NCBI RefSeq assembly: GCF_013304445.1
Contig: NZ_JAAITA010000012.1
Coordinates: 1-64,000, forward strand
Direction of reading: 5' to 3'
Length of the DNA: 64,000 bases
Source: Blautia hansenii
GTDB taxonomy: Bacteria > Bacillota > Clostridia > Lachnospirales > Lachnospiraceae
In this document: piece after piece, positions 7,213 through 15,881 of the stretch
Layout: the number at the start of each line of letters is the position of its first letter
Position numbering within the stretch: the first letter of the stretch is position 1
Made by a program: the position numbers and the translations under genes
Notes under the pieces: generated by a model
What the model was told of the DNA's origin: nothing
What the model saw: the letters and a program-made list of their open reading frames with translations, nothing else
Databases searched by the model: none

Positions 7213-9339
7213 TTACATCATTGGCTCCATAGAAAGTGCCGGATGGTTCTTTTCTGTCAGAAATGCAACCAGTGTTTCCGGATCAGTTGCGATTGTTTCA
7301 TCACCAATCATGTCTGTGAAATTGTCAATTCCGTAGAGTTCTTTTGCTGTAGCGTTAACTCTTTCAGCAACGGTGTCTTTCAGCTCTTTCGGCATCCATA
7401 CGATACGTTCAATACCGCCTTCTGCTTTCATGAACTTCTTGGAACCGATAAAATGTTTACCATGTCCCATGAAACCAGGAGTCTGTACACCGCCGCCTGT
7501 CATGGAAGCCAGTTCCGGGAAGGTCATTCCAAGAGGAGTCATACCTGCATACTCACGGTTTGTGATAACAACACCGTTGGAGAATGGCTCAATACCACAG
7601 ATGCATTCAAAACATCCACAGGAGGTCATTGGTTTTTCCATGATGGAGTACAGAGATACATCCTGCAGAGCGCCCTGGGAGAATTTCTGTACTGCTTCGT
7701 TTACGTCTTCGTACTCACCGATTCTTTCGTCGATTGGTCTTTCTTTTGTGATAACCTGACAAGGACCGTTCGGGTCAAGTTCATTCGTCGCTTTTGCATC
7801 TAACCATGAAACCGCACCGCAGAGTCCCAGACGTTCCGGTGTAACCACACATACATGAGATGGTGAGAAAGCCTGGCACAGAATACAGCTGTAGTATACG
7901 TCTACAGATTCATCTGTCAGAGATTTCAGACGGTCATCACGTTTGTCAAAAGTAGGAATAGCCACTTCGTGACGGATTCTTGTACATTCAGCCGGGTCTG
8001 TGTAAATAACAACTTCACATTTATCAACAACAGCGTCAAATTCATTCTTAACAGACGCATATAATACTTCACCGATATGTTTGATACGGAATCCTGCATT
8101 AAAAGCGTCTTTGCTGATACGGATACGCTGCATATCACGCTGTCCTGTATGGTAAACACCTTCGATACAGTTGATGTAGTTGTGGAATTTACGCTCAATA
8201 ACCGGCTCAAAGTCTGGCTGCATATTCTTTCCTGCAACTTTTACAACGTATGCAATGCTGTTCTTGCTTCCCAGTTCCATTTCATCTGCTTCCGGACCAA
8301 CCACTGTAATCTTGTGATCTTCGATTTCGGATGCATCTACAGTCTGTACTAATTCTGCACAGTCTACACGGGAACCATCGAACTCTACCTGCATATCGCC
8401 GCGACGGATAATTTCGCCTTCAAATGCAGAAGCGAAAGCAACCGGAATGTCGATGTTTGTAATTTTGATTTTGATATCGCGTGCTTCCAGAGAAGTAGCG
8501 TTGAATTTGCTTACGTCTGTCTGAACGATTAAGCTCTTCGGTACTTCGGATACGCCTTCCTGGTTTGTGATAACCGGGAATCCAAGAGCGATAGCACCTG
8601 CGCCGCATGCAACGATAACATCGTTTAATGGTGCAAATGCATTTACGAATGCAGGAACACGTTCCATGGTGTATTTCATTAAGCTGCCTGCATCACCTGG
8701 TGTGATGTTACCAAAGATAAGAGCTGCTCTTAATGCAACAGATACAACGTGGATAACTGCGGTTACGTCTTTTCCTAACGGAATCACACGAACGTTAGCG
8801 CCTGTCTTCATACCTGCTTCTGCAAGCTGATCAATTACATCGCCCACCAAGGTTACCAGAATACCCTGTGCCTGGTAGCTCTTAACCAGTGCAACAGCAT
8901 CTTCTGTTGTAGGAGCTTTTCCAAGGATAACAGCAACACCTGGGATGTCGCCTGTTACAAGAGGAACACCAAGTTCACGAATAACCGCGTCAGCCAGATG
9001 TCCGTAGCATGGTTCTTCGTATGGAGCAGCTCCGTCAATGTATTTTAATACTTCGATAAATTCAGCGCAAAGAGCAGTTGCAACACCGGACATAAAGATG
9101 TCATGTGTTCTCATTTCTCTTGTCATAAGAGTTTTTACAACGCCTAATGCTTCTTTTAATTCTCCTAAAGTACCAACCTTTACACCTGTTACAGCGTAGT
9201 AGCATGGTAAGCTGTATGCTGTATTGGGAAAGCTGATAGCTTTGTCAGCGCCGTGCTGTTCAATAGCAGCGTTGATAGCGCCTTCTGTCAAACCATAGAC
9301 AGCGTCATTTCCACTAAATACTGTTTCAAATAATGTCAA
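7213..9339 (-). CDS. acsB: Acetyl-CoA synthase (CO-methylating), alpha subunit of CODH/ACS
   Basis: Joins CO, the corrinoid-bound methyl and CoA into acetyl-CoA on the Ni-Ni-[4Fe-4S] A-cluster. The cluster ligands are all visible: C485, C488, C497 and C507 for the cubane (CX2CX8CX9C) and C574-G-C576 for the distal nickel; their spacing matches the Moorella enzyme with a constant offset of 21. The 708-residue length is that of the clostridial subfamily, with the N-terminal domain that docks onto CooS. The ATG is preceded by AGGAGG. It lies 21 bp after cooC. Confidence 0.98.
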   Translation of the reverse strand: MTLFETVFSGNDAVYGLTEGAINAAIEQHGADKAISFPNTAYSLPCYYAVTGVKVGTLGELKEALGVVKTLMTREMRTHDIFMSGVATALCAEFIEVLKYIDGAAPYEEPCYGHLADAVIRELGVPLVTGDIPGVAVILGKAPTTEDAVALVKSYQAQGILVTLVGDVIDQLAEAGMKTGANVRVIPLGKDVTAVIHVVSVALRAALIFGNITPGDAGSLMKYTMERVPAFVNAFAPLNDVIVACGAGAIALGFPVITNQEGVSEVPKSLIVQTDVSKFNATSLEARDIKIKITNIDIPVAFASAFEGEIIRRGDMQVEFDGSRVDCAELVQTVDASEIEDHKITVVGPEADEMELGSKNSIAYVVKVAGKNMQPDFEPVIERKFHNYINCIEGVYHTGQRDMQRIRISKDAFNAGFRIKHIGEVLYASVKNEFDAVVDKCEVVIYTDPAECTRIRHEVAIPTFDKRDDRLKSLTDESVDVYYSCILCQAFSPSHVCVVTPERLGLCGAVSWLDAKATNELDPNGPCQVITKERPIDERIGEYEDVNEAVQKFSQGALQDVSLYSIMEKPMTSCGCFECICGIEPFSNGVVITNREYAGMTPLGMTFPELASMTGGGVQTPGFMGHGKHFIGSKKFMKAEGGIERIVWMPKELKDTVAERVNATAKELYGIDNFTDMIGDETIATDPETLVAFLTEKNHPALSMEPMM

Positions 9340-9360
9340 TGTCTTTTCCTCCTAACATTC

Positions 9361-10128
9361 TCATAATCCTTTATCGATTATGTCTTTGATTTTTGTGATT
9401 TCTTCTTTTACTGTATTGCTGAAATCGTAAGGGGATTTTCCCTGACGGTCAGCGTCCATAACCTCGGTGTTATAGTGAATGAAGCCCAGAAGGTCTTCCA
9501 CTGGAATCCGGCTTCTCACAAAGTCTTCATCTTCCTGGTTTCGCACCTTATTTGCCACTACACGAACCTGCTTCACGCCCAAATCCTCTGCCAGACGTTT
9601 TACATTTTTATAAGTCTGTACGCTTCTCGCACCTGGTTCAATCACCACAATAAACTGATCCACAGACTCTGTGGTTCCTCTTCCCAAGTGTTCCAATCCG
9701 GCTTCCATATCCAGGATTACTACATCATCTCTGTGCAGAACCAGATTATTGATGATTCTTCTCAGCATTACATGTTCCGGGCAGACACAGCCGCCGCCGC
9801 CTGTTTCCACGGTGCCAAGAACCAGAAGCCGCACACCGTTTACCATTTTGGAATAGGTATCCGGGATATCGCTTACCTGAGGGTTCAGTTTATAAAACTG
9901 ATTGTCCTCTCCGCTGCCGGTTCTCTCTTCAATGAGTTTTCTCATCTTTGTAATGGGAACAATGGAATCCAGGGTTTCCTCGTCGAAGCCCAGCGCCAGT
10001 CCCAGATTTGCGTCCGGGTCCACATCTGCTGCCAGCACATGCTTTCCTTCTTCCGCATACAGACGAGCCAGGGTTGCCGCAAAAGTGGTTTTCCCTACGC
10101 CGCCTTTTCCTGTAACTGCAATTTTCAT
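9361..10128 (-). CDS. cooC: CODH/ACS nickel-insertion ATPase CooC (copy 1)
   Basis: A MinD/ParA-like ATPase that loads nickel into CODH or ACS. It has the deviant Walker A GKGGVGKTT at residues 7-15 and a metal-binding CXC (GGGCVCPEH) near residue 110, the CooC signature. I chose the ATG at 10128, six bases after AAAGGTG; an upstream GTG at 10137 would overlap the site. About 255 residues, normal for the family. Its place directly between cooS and acsB suggests it serves one or both of them. A paralogue lies upstream of cooS at 12264-13034; the two differ enough that they may serve different metal sites. Confidence 0.93.
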   Translation of the reverse strand: MKIAVTGKGGVGKTTFAATLARLYAEEGKHVLAADVDPDANLGLALGFDEETLDSIVPITKMRKLIEERTGSGEDNQFYKLNPQVSDIPDTYSKMVNGVRLLVLGTVETGGGGCVCPEHVMLRRIINNLVLHRDDVVILDMEAGLEHLGRGTTESVDQFIVVIEPGARSVQTYKNVKRLAEDLGVKQVRVVANKVRNQEDEDFVRSRIPVEDLLGFIHYNTEVMDADRQGKSPYDFSNTVKEEITKIKDIIDKGL

Positions 10129-10155
10129 GTCATTCACCTTTCCTAGTCATGTTTT

Positions 10156-10189
10156 CGGAAAGCTTCCCCTAAAACAAGAAGCTTTTCCG
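10156..10189 (-). other. Intercistronic stem-loop between cooS and cooC
   Basis: CGGAAAAGCTTC pairs with GAAGCTTTCCG around a ten-base loop, with one bulged base. It is followed by GAAAACATG, not a T-run, so it is not a typical terminator. It is the third such structure within this cluster. Confidence 0.55.
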
Positions 10190-10201
10190 ATTTTGACGCT
10201 C

Positions 10202-12094
10202 TTAGATACCAAGGGCAGCTCTCTTCTCTTCGATTCTTGCCATCATGGCATCGCCTAATTTTTCAATATCTTTTTCTACAGTAAATGCTGCTTCACACCA
10301 CTGTCTTGTGCCGTTTGTGAGGATTTCAACCATTTCGCTGGAACCTGAAGCATATGGGTCAACACCCAGGAAAGTATCCAGACCGGAACCAATTACATAG
10401 TTACCGATAGATACTGCTTTTTCAGACATCCATTCAGGTGCACATCCTACAACCGGAAGCTGGGAAATACGCAGGCCTGCATCTTTTGCAAGAGTTGCAG
10501 CCAGAACCAGCATACGGGAGATATCCACGCAGGAGCCCATGTGCAGTACCGGAGGAATGTCAGCCAATTCACAGACTCTCTTCAAACCGTCGCCGCAGAT
10601 ATCTTTGGCAGCTTTATCCATAAGACCTGCTTTCGCAGCAGCCTGTGCAGAACATCCGGAAGCGATAACGATGATATCGTTTGCCAGCATTTTCTTCATC
10701 AGTTCGATATGAGCCAGGTCAGGACGAACTCTTGGGTTGTTACATCCAACCATAGCAACAGCACCGCGAAGTACACCGGAGGTAATACACTGTAACAATG
10801 GTTTTGTAGTTCCCAGTTCATCAACCTGTGAGTTGGTAACACCATCCAGAACTTTTACGATAGCTTCTGTAGAATAACCTACGGTAGCTTTCTGTTTCAT
10901 CTGTGGAATGTATACCAATTCCGGCTTTCTGTTTTTGAAGTTCTCGATTGCCAGTTTTACAATCTGTGTAGCTTTTTCCAATGCTGTATGTGCATCAAAA
11001 CGGATGAAATCAGAATCCGGCATCTGAGCGATTGGAGAAGTTGTGATAAACTTTGTATGGAAACATTTGCTTAAAGGTCCAAGTGCCGGGAAGATACACT
11101 GTACGTCTACGACGATAGCTTCACAAGCCCCTGTCAGAACCACGTTTTCCTGCTGTAAGAAGTTACCGGCCATTGGAATACCGCGGCGCATTGCAACTTC
11201 GTTGGAAGTACAGCACACACCGGAAATTGTAATTCCCTTTGCGCCCATTTCTTTTGCATATGCAACCATTTCCGGGCTGTCTGCAACTTCGCAAATCATC
11301 TCAGAAAGACTTGGGTCATGTCCGTGAACAACGATGTTTACGTTTTCTTCTACCATAACACCAAGGTTTGCTTCTGTTTCGATTGGCTTTGGAGTTCCAA
11401 ATAAAATATCAGAGAACTCTGTTCCCATCATGGAACCGCCCCATCCATCGGAAAGTCCGGCACGGATAGACTGTTTTACCAGCGCTTCCGGTTTGGAAGA
11501 ACATCCCATATGAGCCATATGTAAAGAACGGGAAACTTCTCTGTCGATTGCGTGAGGAGCCAGTTCATTTTCTTCCCACAGTTTCTGCTGTGATTCCGGA
11601 GCTCTCTTTAAGAATCTCTGTGTTCCAAACGGTTTACCATATTCCATCAGACCTTCCAGAGCCACTTCGTGTGCCAAATCATAGATATCTTTGCCTTCTG
11701 TTTCGATATCCCATTCTTTTGCAATACGAACCAGTTTTTCAGGGTCTTTTACTTTATAGCAGCCATCTGCTGATGATTCATATAAGGTATGGCAGATTTC
11801 ACGACCATGGTCTGAATGGGTAGCGGAACCGCCTGCTGTAAATTTCAGGTAGTTACGTCCTACAATACCGTGTACGTCGCAGCCGCAGATTCCTCTTGGC
11901 GCTTTCTTTGTAATACGGCATGGTCCCATTGTACAGATACGGCAGCAAATGCCCTCTTCACCAAATTTACAATGTGGTGTCTGATTTTTCACACGAGCCT
12001 GCCAGGAATCAGCGCCGACTTTTGCGCCTGTTTCCAGAAGTCTCGCAGTAGCAGCTTCAAATTCTTCTACTGTAGTTAATCTGAATTCACTCAT
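10202..12094 (-). CDS. cooS: Ni-dependent CO dehydrogenase catalytic subunit (CODH/ACS beta)
   Basis: Reduces CO2 to CO (or oxidises CO) at the Ni-Fe-S C-cluster and channels CO to AcsB. The 630-residue protein shows the B/D-cluster cysteines near residues 47-75 (GICCRICTMGPCRI then GICGCD), and later the C-cluster cysteines in GVCCTSN, VASGCSAQAA-type IIVIASGCSAQ and HMGSCVDISRM. Length and motif order match acetogen AcsA. Start ATG at 12094 follows GGAGG by six bases. A terminator lies upstream after the previous cooC, so a separate promoter is expected in 12095-12200, though I cannot identify one with confidence. Confidence 0.98.
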   Translation of the reverse strand: MSEFRLTTVEEFEAATARLLETGAKVGADSWQARVKNQTPHCKFGEEGICCRICTMGPCRITKKAPRGICGCDVHGIVGRNYLKFTAGGSATHSDHGREICHTLYESSADGCYKVKDPEKLVRIAKEWDIETEGKDIYDLAHEVALEGLMEYGKPFGTQRFLKRAPESQQKLWEENELAPHAIDREVSRSLHMAHMGCSSKPEALVKQSIRAGLSDGWGGSMMGTEFSDILFGTPKPIETEANLGVMVEENVNIVVHGHDPSLSEMICEVADSPEMVAYAKEMGAKGITISGVCCTSNEVAMRRGIPMAGNFLQQENVVLTGACEAIVVDVQCIFPALGPLSKCFHTKFITTSPIAQMPDSDFIRFDAHTALEKATQIVKLAIENFKNRKPELVYIPQMKQKATVGYSTEAIVKVLDGVTNSQVDELGTTKPLLQCITSGVLRGAVAMVGCNNPRVRPDLAHIELMKKMLANDIIVIASGCSAQAAAKAGLMDKAAKDICGDGLKRVCELADIPPVLHMGSCVDISRMLVLAATLAKDAGLRISQLPVVGCAPEWMSEKAVSIGNYVIGSGLDTFLGVDPYASGSSEMVEILTNGTRQWCEAAFTVEKDIEKLGDAMMARIEEKRAALGI

Positions 12095-12202
12095 GAATAT
12101 CCTCCTTTTATTGTCGCCTCTTTTTCAAATATTTTAAAGTGGCTTGCCTCGTTCAAGCAGGCGGATTCTGTACCCCTATCCGCCCCAGGGGGTTATCAGC
12201 TT

Positions 12203-12248
12203 TATAAAAAATCCTCTCTCCCCAGTGCAGTTGCCCCAGACAGAGAGG
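12203..12248 (-). terminator. Rho-independent terminator after the upstream cooC
   Basis: On the minus strand CCTCTCT pairs with AGAGAGG and is followed at once by ATTTTTT. It ends the His-rich-cooT-metF-cooC transcript before cooS. A further perfect hairpin (GGCGGAT/ATCCGCC, 12160-12184) follows in the cooS leader. Confidence 0.75.
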
Positions 12249-12263
12249 CCAAAGCTTGCGCTT

Positions 12264-13034
12264 TTAAAGTCCCAGTTTGTCAACAATCTCCCGTACTGCT
12301 TTTTTCACCGGAGAATTCTCCGGAAGCGTCACAGTTGGAGTTCCTTCACAGTCATATTCAAACACGGTTTCATCCTGAGGCACAACACCCAGAAGTTCCA
12401 ATCCCTGTTTTTCAATCTCTTCTCTGGTTCCTTCGTTTAATACGCCGCCAGGTGCGCGGTTAATAATCAAACCTATTTTCTGAGGGTGCATATCGCACTC
12501 TTCAATCAGCTTGGCAATCCTTCCTACAGCCTGTACGCCTCTGCGTGAACAATCACTGACTAAAATCGCTGTCTGCATGCTGGGCAGCACGCCCCTGCTG
12601 ATGTGTTCCATACCTGCCTCATTATCCACGATAATATACGGATAATGTCTCTGAAGTTTTTGTAACTGCGCCTGTAAAAGTCCATTTACAAAACAATAGC
12701 AGCCTTTCCCCTGTGTCCGTCCCATAACCAGCAAGTCGAAATCATCATCTTCTACCAGCGCATCATCAAACTTAAATTCCATATAATCCGCTTTGGTCAT
12801 TCCTGCCGGAATCGGATTGTCCTTTGCCATTTCTGACCTGGCCACCTCTTCACGAACTTCTCCCAGCGTAGCTTCTACTTCTACACCGAGAACCTCGTTC
12901 AGATTTGAGTTTGCATCTGCGTCTACTGCAAGAATCGGACCTTTTCCCTTTTCACCAAGATACTGAATGATAAGTCCGGTCAATGTTGTCTTACCTACGC
13001 CGCCTTTTCCGGCAACCGCAATTACATGCGCCAT
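12264..13034 (-). CDS. cooC: CODH/ACS nickel-insertion ATPase CooC (copy 2)
   Basis: A second CooC-like ATPase, 256 residues. It begins MAHVIAVAGKGGVGKTT (P-loop at residues 9-17) and has the CXC metal motif as GKGCYCFVNG near residue 108. The ATG at 13034 is eight bases after GGGAGG. It sits downstream of metF and ends at a terminator, so it belongs to the first transcript rather than the cooS-acsB one. The different residues around the CXC and the different transcript suggest division of labour with copy 1, for example CODH against ACS maturation, but that is inference. Confidence 0.93.
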   Translation of the reverse strand: MAHVIAVAGKGGVGKTTLTGLIIQYLGEKGKGPILAVDADANSNLNEVLGVEVEATLGEVREEVARSEMAKDNPIPAGMTKADYMEFKFDDALVEDDDFDLLVMGRTQGKGCYCFVNGLLQAQLQKLQRHYPYIIVDNEAGMEHISRGVLPSMQTAILVSDCSRRGVQAVGRIAKLIEECDMHPQKIGLIINRAPGGVLNEGTREEIEKQGLELLGVVPQDETVFEYDCEGTPTVTLPENSPVKKAVREIVDKLGL

Positions 13035-13073
13035 AAAGGGCACCTCCCAAATTCTATACTATACTGTTTCAAA

Positions 13074-13991
13074 TTACACTAATGTACGAAGACCGGAACG
13101 GTCAATGATTTCAGATACGTCTTTCCATTTGTTCAGAGCGTACAGGTGGATACCTTCGATACCGCATGCACGATATTCATCAATCTGACGGATTGTGTAT
13201 TCAATGCCGGCTTCTCTGAATCTTTCTTTCTTGCCTTCTACATCTGCATCGAATGGATCTTTTACGAATGGGTTCGGGAAAATCCAGTTTCTGGAGATGA
13301 TTTCGCAAAGTTCACGAGGCATTACGCACGCGTTACGGGACAGAGCCATGTTAATGGTAGCAGCCTGATCTAAGATAGGCATGATACCAACATCTACAGG
13401 CATTGTGATTCCTGCACAGCGGATAGCGTCTAACCAGTATTTGAACTGTTCCATATCCCAGCAAAGCTGTGTCATGATGTAGTCAGCGCCGTTGTCCTGT
13501 TTCTGTTTCAAAACAGCGATATCAGCTTCCAGGCTGCGGCAGGAAATATGTCCTTCCGGTGAACCTGCTACTGCGATTTCGATTTTATCACCAAACTCTT
13601 TACGAACATATGCCACCAGGTCTGTTGCATAAGCGAAATCGCCGCCGGTACCTGTCCATCCGAAAGGAAGGTCGCCGCGCAGAGCCAGCATATGGTCCAC
13701 ACCGTTGTCCAGGTAATTCTGCAGCTGTTCTTTAATTCCTTCTGCAGTGTTTCCGATACAGGTAAAGTGTGTTACCGGAATCGTTCCTGCGTCTTTAATC
13801 ATCTTACAGACATCCATGTTCTTTCCAACGTTTGTACCGCCGGCACCGTATGTACAAGAAATATATTCCGGTTTGTACTTGCAAAGATGTTCGATTGTAC
13901 CTGGAAGATTTTCCATTCCTTTGTCTGTTTTTGGCGGGAAAAGCTCAAAGGAAAGGAGCATTTTCTCTCTCATTGCATCTGATAATTTCAT
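13074..13991 (-). CDS. metF: Methylenetetrahydrofolate reductase
   Basis: Reduces 5,10-methylene-THF to 5-methyl-THF, the last methyl-branch step before AcsE. The 305-residue flavin-binding TIM barrel shows the catalytic glutamate segment LSFELFPPKT near residue 14, YGAGG, LALRGD (residues 103-108) and YIMTQLCWD, all standard MetF features. GGAGG lies nine bases before the ATG. No metV or rnfC2 partner gene is adjacent, unlike several acetogens, so the electron-donor partner must lie elsewhere or the enzyme uses NAD(P)H directly. Fixed in a transcript with cooT and cooC. Confidence 0.96.
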   Translation of the reverse strand: MKLSDAMREKMLLSFELFPPKTDKGMENLPGTIEHLCKYKPEYISCTYGAGGTNVGKNMDVCKMIKDAGTIPVTHFTCIGNTAEGIKEQLQNYLDNGVDHMLALRGDLPFGWTGTGGDFAYATDLVAYVRKEFGDKIEIAVAGSPEGHISCRSLEADIAVLKQKQDNGADYIMTQLCWDMEQFKYWLDAIRCAGITMPVDVGIMPILDQAATINMALSRNACVMPRELCEIISRNWIFPNPFVKDPFDADVEGKKERFREAGIEYTIRQIDEYRACGIEGIHLYALNKWKDVSEIIDRSGLRTLV

Positions 13992-14048
13992 AATTTCTAC
14001 CTCCGCATATTGTAATATATTATTTTAAGGTTTTACCCTTTAAAATCA

Positions 14049-14231
14049 TTACTCGCAATCCAGCTTTACAAGGCTGTTTGCCAAATCTACCATCAGGATT
14101 TTTCCTTCAATCACTTTGGTTTCGCCCATAATATCCCGGAGTATTACTTTATCTCCGTCCACATCAATACGGCTTACCATTTTACAGATTACGGTATTGT
14201 CACTTTCTTTCTGAACAGTTGCAAGACACAT
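14049..14231 (-). CDS. cooT: CooT-family nickel-binding protein
   Basis: A 60-residue protein beginning MCLATV; the cysteine at position 2 after the start methionine is the nickel ligand in characterised CooT homodimers. The rest is a small beta-fold with IEGKILMVDLANSLVKLDC. Family members assist nickel delivery to CODH. It lies 3 bp after the His-rich gene and about 57 bp before metF, so the two possible metal handlers are translationally close. Its ribosome-binding site GGAGG lies inside the end of the upstream gene. Confidence 0.88.
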   Translation of the reverse strand: MCLATVQKESDNTVICKMVSRIDVDGDKVILRDIMGETKVIEGKILMVDLANSLVKLDCE

Positions 14232-14234
14232 ATT

Positions 14235-14567
14235 TTAAGCCTCCTTTAAATGTTCTTTTACCAGTGTCAAAGCCAGTCCCAGACGCATATTTCCTTTTTG
14301 GAAGTCTGCCACGCCTTCTTTGATTGTCTTTGCCGCATCCTCCATACCCATCTTTTTCAGATTTTCAGCCATCTGGTCCAATTCCTCTGCATGGTGTTCG
14401 TTGTGAGACAGCATATAATTCAGCAATGCCACAACTTCGTCTGTGCAGTTTCCGGAACAGCCGTCTTCACAGCTGCCGCAATGCTCATGGTTATGACTAT
14501 GGTCGTGATGATGTTCATCTCCTCCATGAGGAATCACATTTCCATTTTCATCTTTAATTAAATGCAT
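14235..14567 (-). CDS. Small His/Cys-rich putative metal-binding protein
   Basis: A 110-residue protein I do not assign to a characterised family. Residues 14-41 hold a metal-binding stretch: eight histidines between 14 and 29, then C30, C33, C37 and C41. The remainder (residues 42-110) is helical, with NYMLSHNEHHAEELDQMAE and a C-terminal LALTLVKEHL. The start at 14567 (MHLIKDENG) follows an AAAGGATAGGA site; an upstream ATG lacks one. It is the first gene after a strong promoter and is followed by cooT, so nickel storage or delivery for CooS/AcsB is the natural inference. Zinc or cobalt cannot be excluded. Confidence 0.8.
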   Translation of the reverse strand: MHLIKDENGNVIPHGGDEHHHDHSHNHEHCGSCEDGCSGNCTDEVVALLNYMLSHNEHHAEELDQMAENLKKMGMEDAAKTIKEGVADFQKGNMRLGLALTLVKEHLKEA

Positions 14568-14638
14568 ATTCCTATCCTTTCTGCGCCCGTTTTTTGGCTT
14601 TGGACGCAATGAATGACAATAATTTATCAATTGTTCTC

Positions 14639-14667
14639 ATTATACCTGTTTTCCATATTTTTATCAA
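14639..14667 (-). promoter_or_regulatory. Sigma-A promoter of the His-rich-cooT-metF-cooC transcript
   Basis: TTGATA and TATAAT are exactly 17 bases apart on the minus strand, about 70 bases before the ATG. The rest of the 399-base gap between 14568 and 14966 is AT-rich with a pyrimidine-rich stretch (about 14700-14800) and holds the divergent aldo/keto reductase promoter; I see no other gene in it. Confidence 0.85.
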
Positions 14668-14927
14668 GATATTTTATGTTTTTTTCTGTGTCCAACCCGT
14701 AAATTTTTTCAAAAATTCCCTCTTGACATCTTGCATTTTGTGCATTTCCCCAAAACTGTTTTTTCTTCTCCCGTTCTCTCTTTGTTTTGTCTGCCCTCCC
14801 TCTCCTTTGTATTTCCACCGCCATACGGCAGTTTTCCCTTATTTTCCCCACGAATTCTGTATATTTTTGAACAATCTTTTTTTCATAAAGGAATTTAATA
14901 AAATCGTATCACATTTTTCACATTTTC

Positions 14928-14937
14928 GTGGTATACT
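14928..14937 (+). promoter_or_regulatory. Extended -10 promoter for the aldo/keto reductase
   Basis: TGGTATACT is an extended -10 element; no convincing -35 box is found 17 bases upstream. It lies 30 bases before the AAGGAGGG ribosome-binding site. Confidence 0.55.
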
Positions 14938-14966
14938 AAACAGGAGTTTTTAAGGAGGGTTCGTTT

Positions 14967-15803
14967 ATGTCTTTTGACAACCATGTAATTCAGTTAAACG
15001 ATACGAAAGAAATGCCCATGCTTGGACTTGGGGTTTATAAAGCAACCGATGACGGAGAATTGAAACAGGCTGTCAGCTCTGCTGCAGCTTTGGGATACCG
15101 CTTAATCGACACAGCTTCTTTCTATAAGAACGAAGAGGGCGTTGGAAAAGCCATAAAAGCCCTGGACATTCCCCGTGAAGAATTATTCGTCACTACAAAA
15201 ATCTGGAATACCGCACAGCGCATTGGAGATATCGAAGACAGTTTCAACCGGAGCCTGGAACGGCTGGGGCTGGACTATGTGGATTTATACATGATTCACT
15301 GGCCTGTACCCGGATGCTTCTGCGACACCTGGAAAACCATGGAAAAGCTCCAGGCTGCAGGAAAAATAAAATCTCTTGGTGTATCCAACTTTTCCATACA
15401 GGATTTAGAACTGTTAAAAACCGTTTCTGATGTGCTTCCTGCCGTAAACCAGATAGAATTTCACCCCCTGTTCAATCACCCGGAACTGCTTGCTTACTGT
15501 CAGACAAACGGTATCGCTATGCAGGCCTATGCCCCTTTAGCAAGAGGCGCCTATCTGCAGAGTCCTCTGATGCTGGAAATCGGCAAACGGTATCAGAAAT
15601 CTCCGGCCCAGGTAGGTTTGCGCTGGCTCGTCCAGCAGGGAATCGCCGTTATCCCCAAATCTGTACATCCGGAACGTTTAAAAGAAAACAGCGAAATTTT
15701 CGATTTTTCTCTTTCTAAAGAAGAGATGACTGCTATCGCTGCCATGGATGCCGGTCAGAGAGTTGCCGGAATCCCCGAGGATATGGTTCCGTACATAAAA
15801 TAA
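14967..15803 (+). CDS. Aldo/keto reductase
   Basis: NADPH-dependent carbonyl reductase of the AKR superfamily, 278 residues, a complete TIM barrel. The catalytic tetrad is visible: the Asp in LIDTASFYKNEEG (with Tyr), the Lys in FVTTKIWN, and the His in YMIHWPVPG. The C-terminal cofactor segment AVIPKSVHPERLKEN is typical. AAGGAGGG precedes the ATG. Single-gene transcript, with its own promoter and a strong terminator. Substrate cannot be read from the sequence; related proteins reduce 2,5-diketogluconate, methylglyoxal or other aldehydes. Confidence 0.9.
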   Translation: MSFDNHVIQLNDTKEMPMLGLGVYKATDDGELKQAVSSAAALGYRLIDTASFYKNEEGVGKAIKALDIPREELFVTTKIWNTAQRIGDIEDSFNRSLERLGLDYVDLYMIHWPVPGCFCDTWKTMEKLQAAGKIKSLGVSNFSIQDLELLKTVSDVLPAVNQIEFHPLFNHPELLAYCQTNGIAMQAYAPLARGAYLQSPLMLEIGKRYQKSPAQVGLRWLVQQGIAVIPKSVHPERLKENSEIFDFSLSKEEMTAIAAMDAGQRVAGIPEDMVPYIK

Positions 15804-15805
15804 AC

Positions 15806-15868
15806 TCTGCCCCGTCAAAGCACACACCAGGATTTCTTCCCATATGTGCTTTAACGGGGCAGAATTTT
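15806..15868. terminator. Bidirectional terminator between the aldo/keto reductase and gpsA
   Basis: Long inverted repeat CTGCCCCGTcAAAGCACA with TGTGCTTTaACGGGGCAG, followed by ATTTTTAT on the plus strand. The two genes are convergent. Confidence 0.9.
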
Positions 15869-15881
15869 TATATTTCTATCC

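Noticed and set aside
12160-12184. Perfect 7-bp hairpin in the cooS leader as a known riboswitch
   Set aside because: It is only one small stem (GGCGGAT/ATCCGCC); no riboswitch consensus matches, though it could be a minor regulatory structure.
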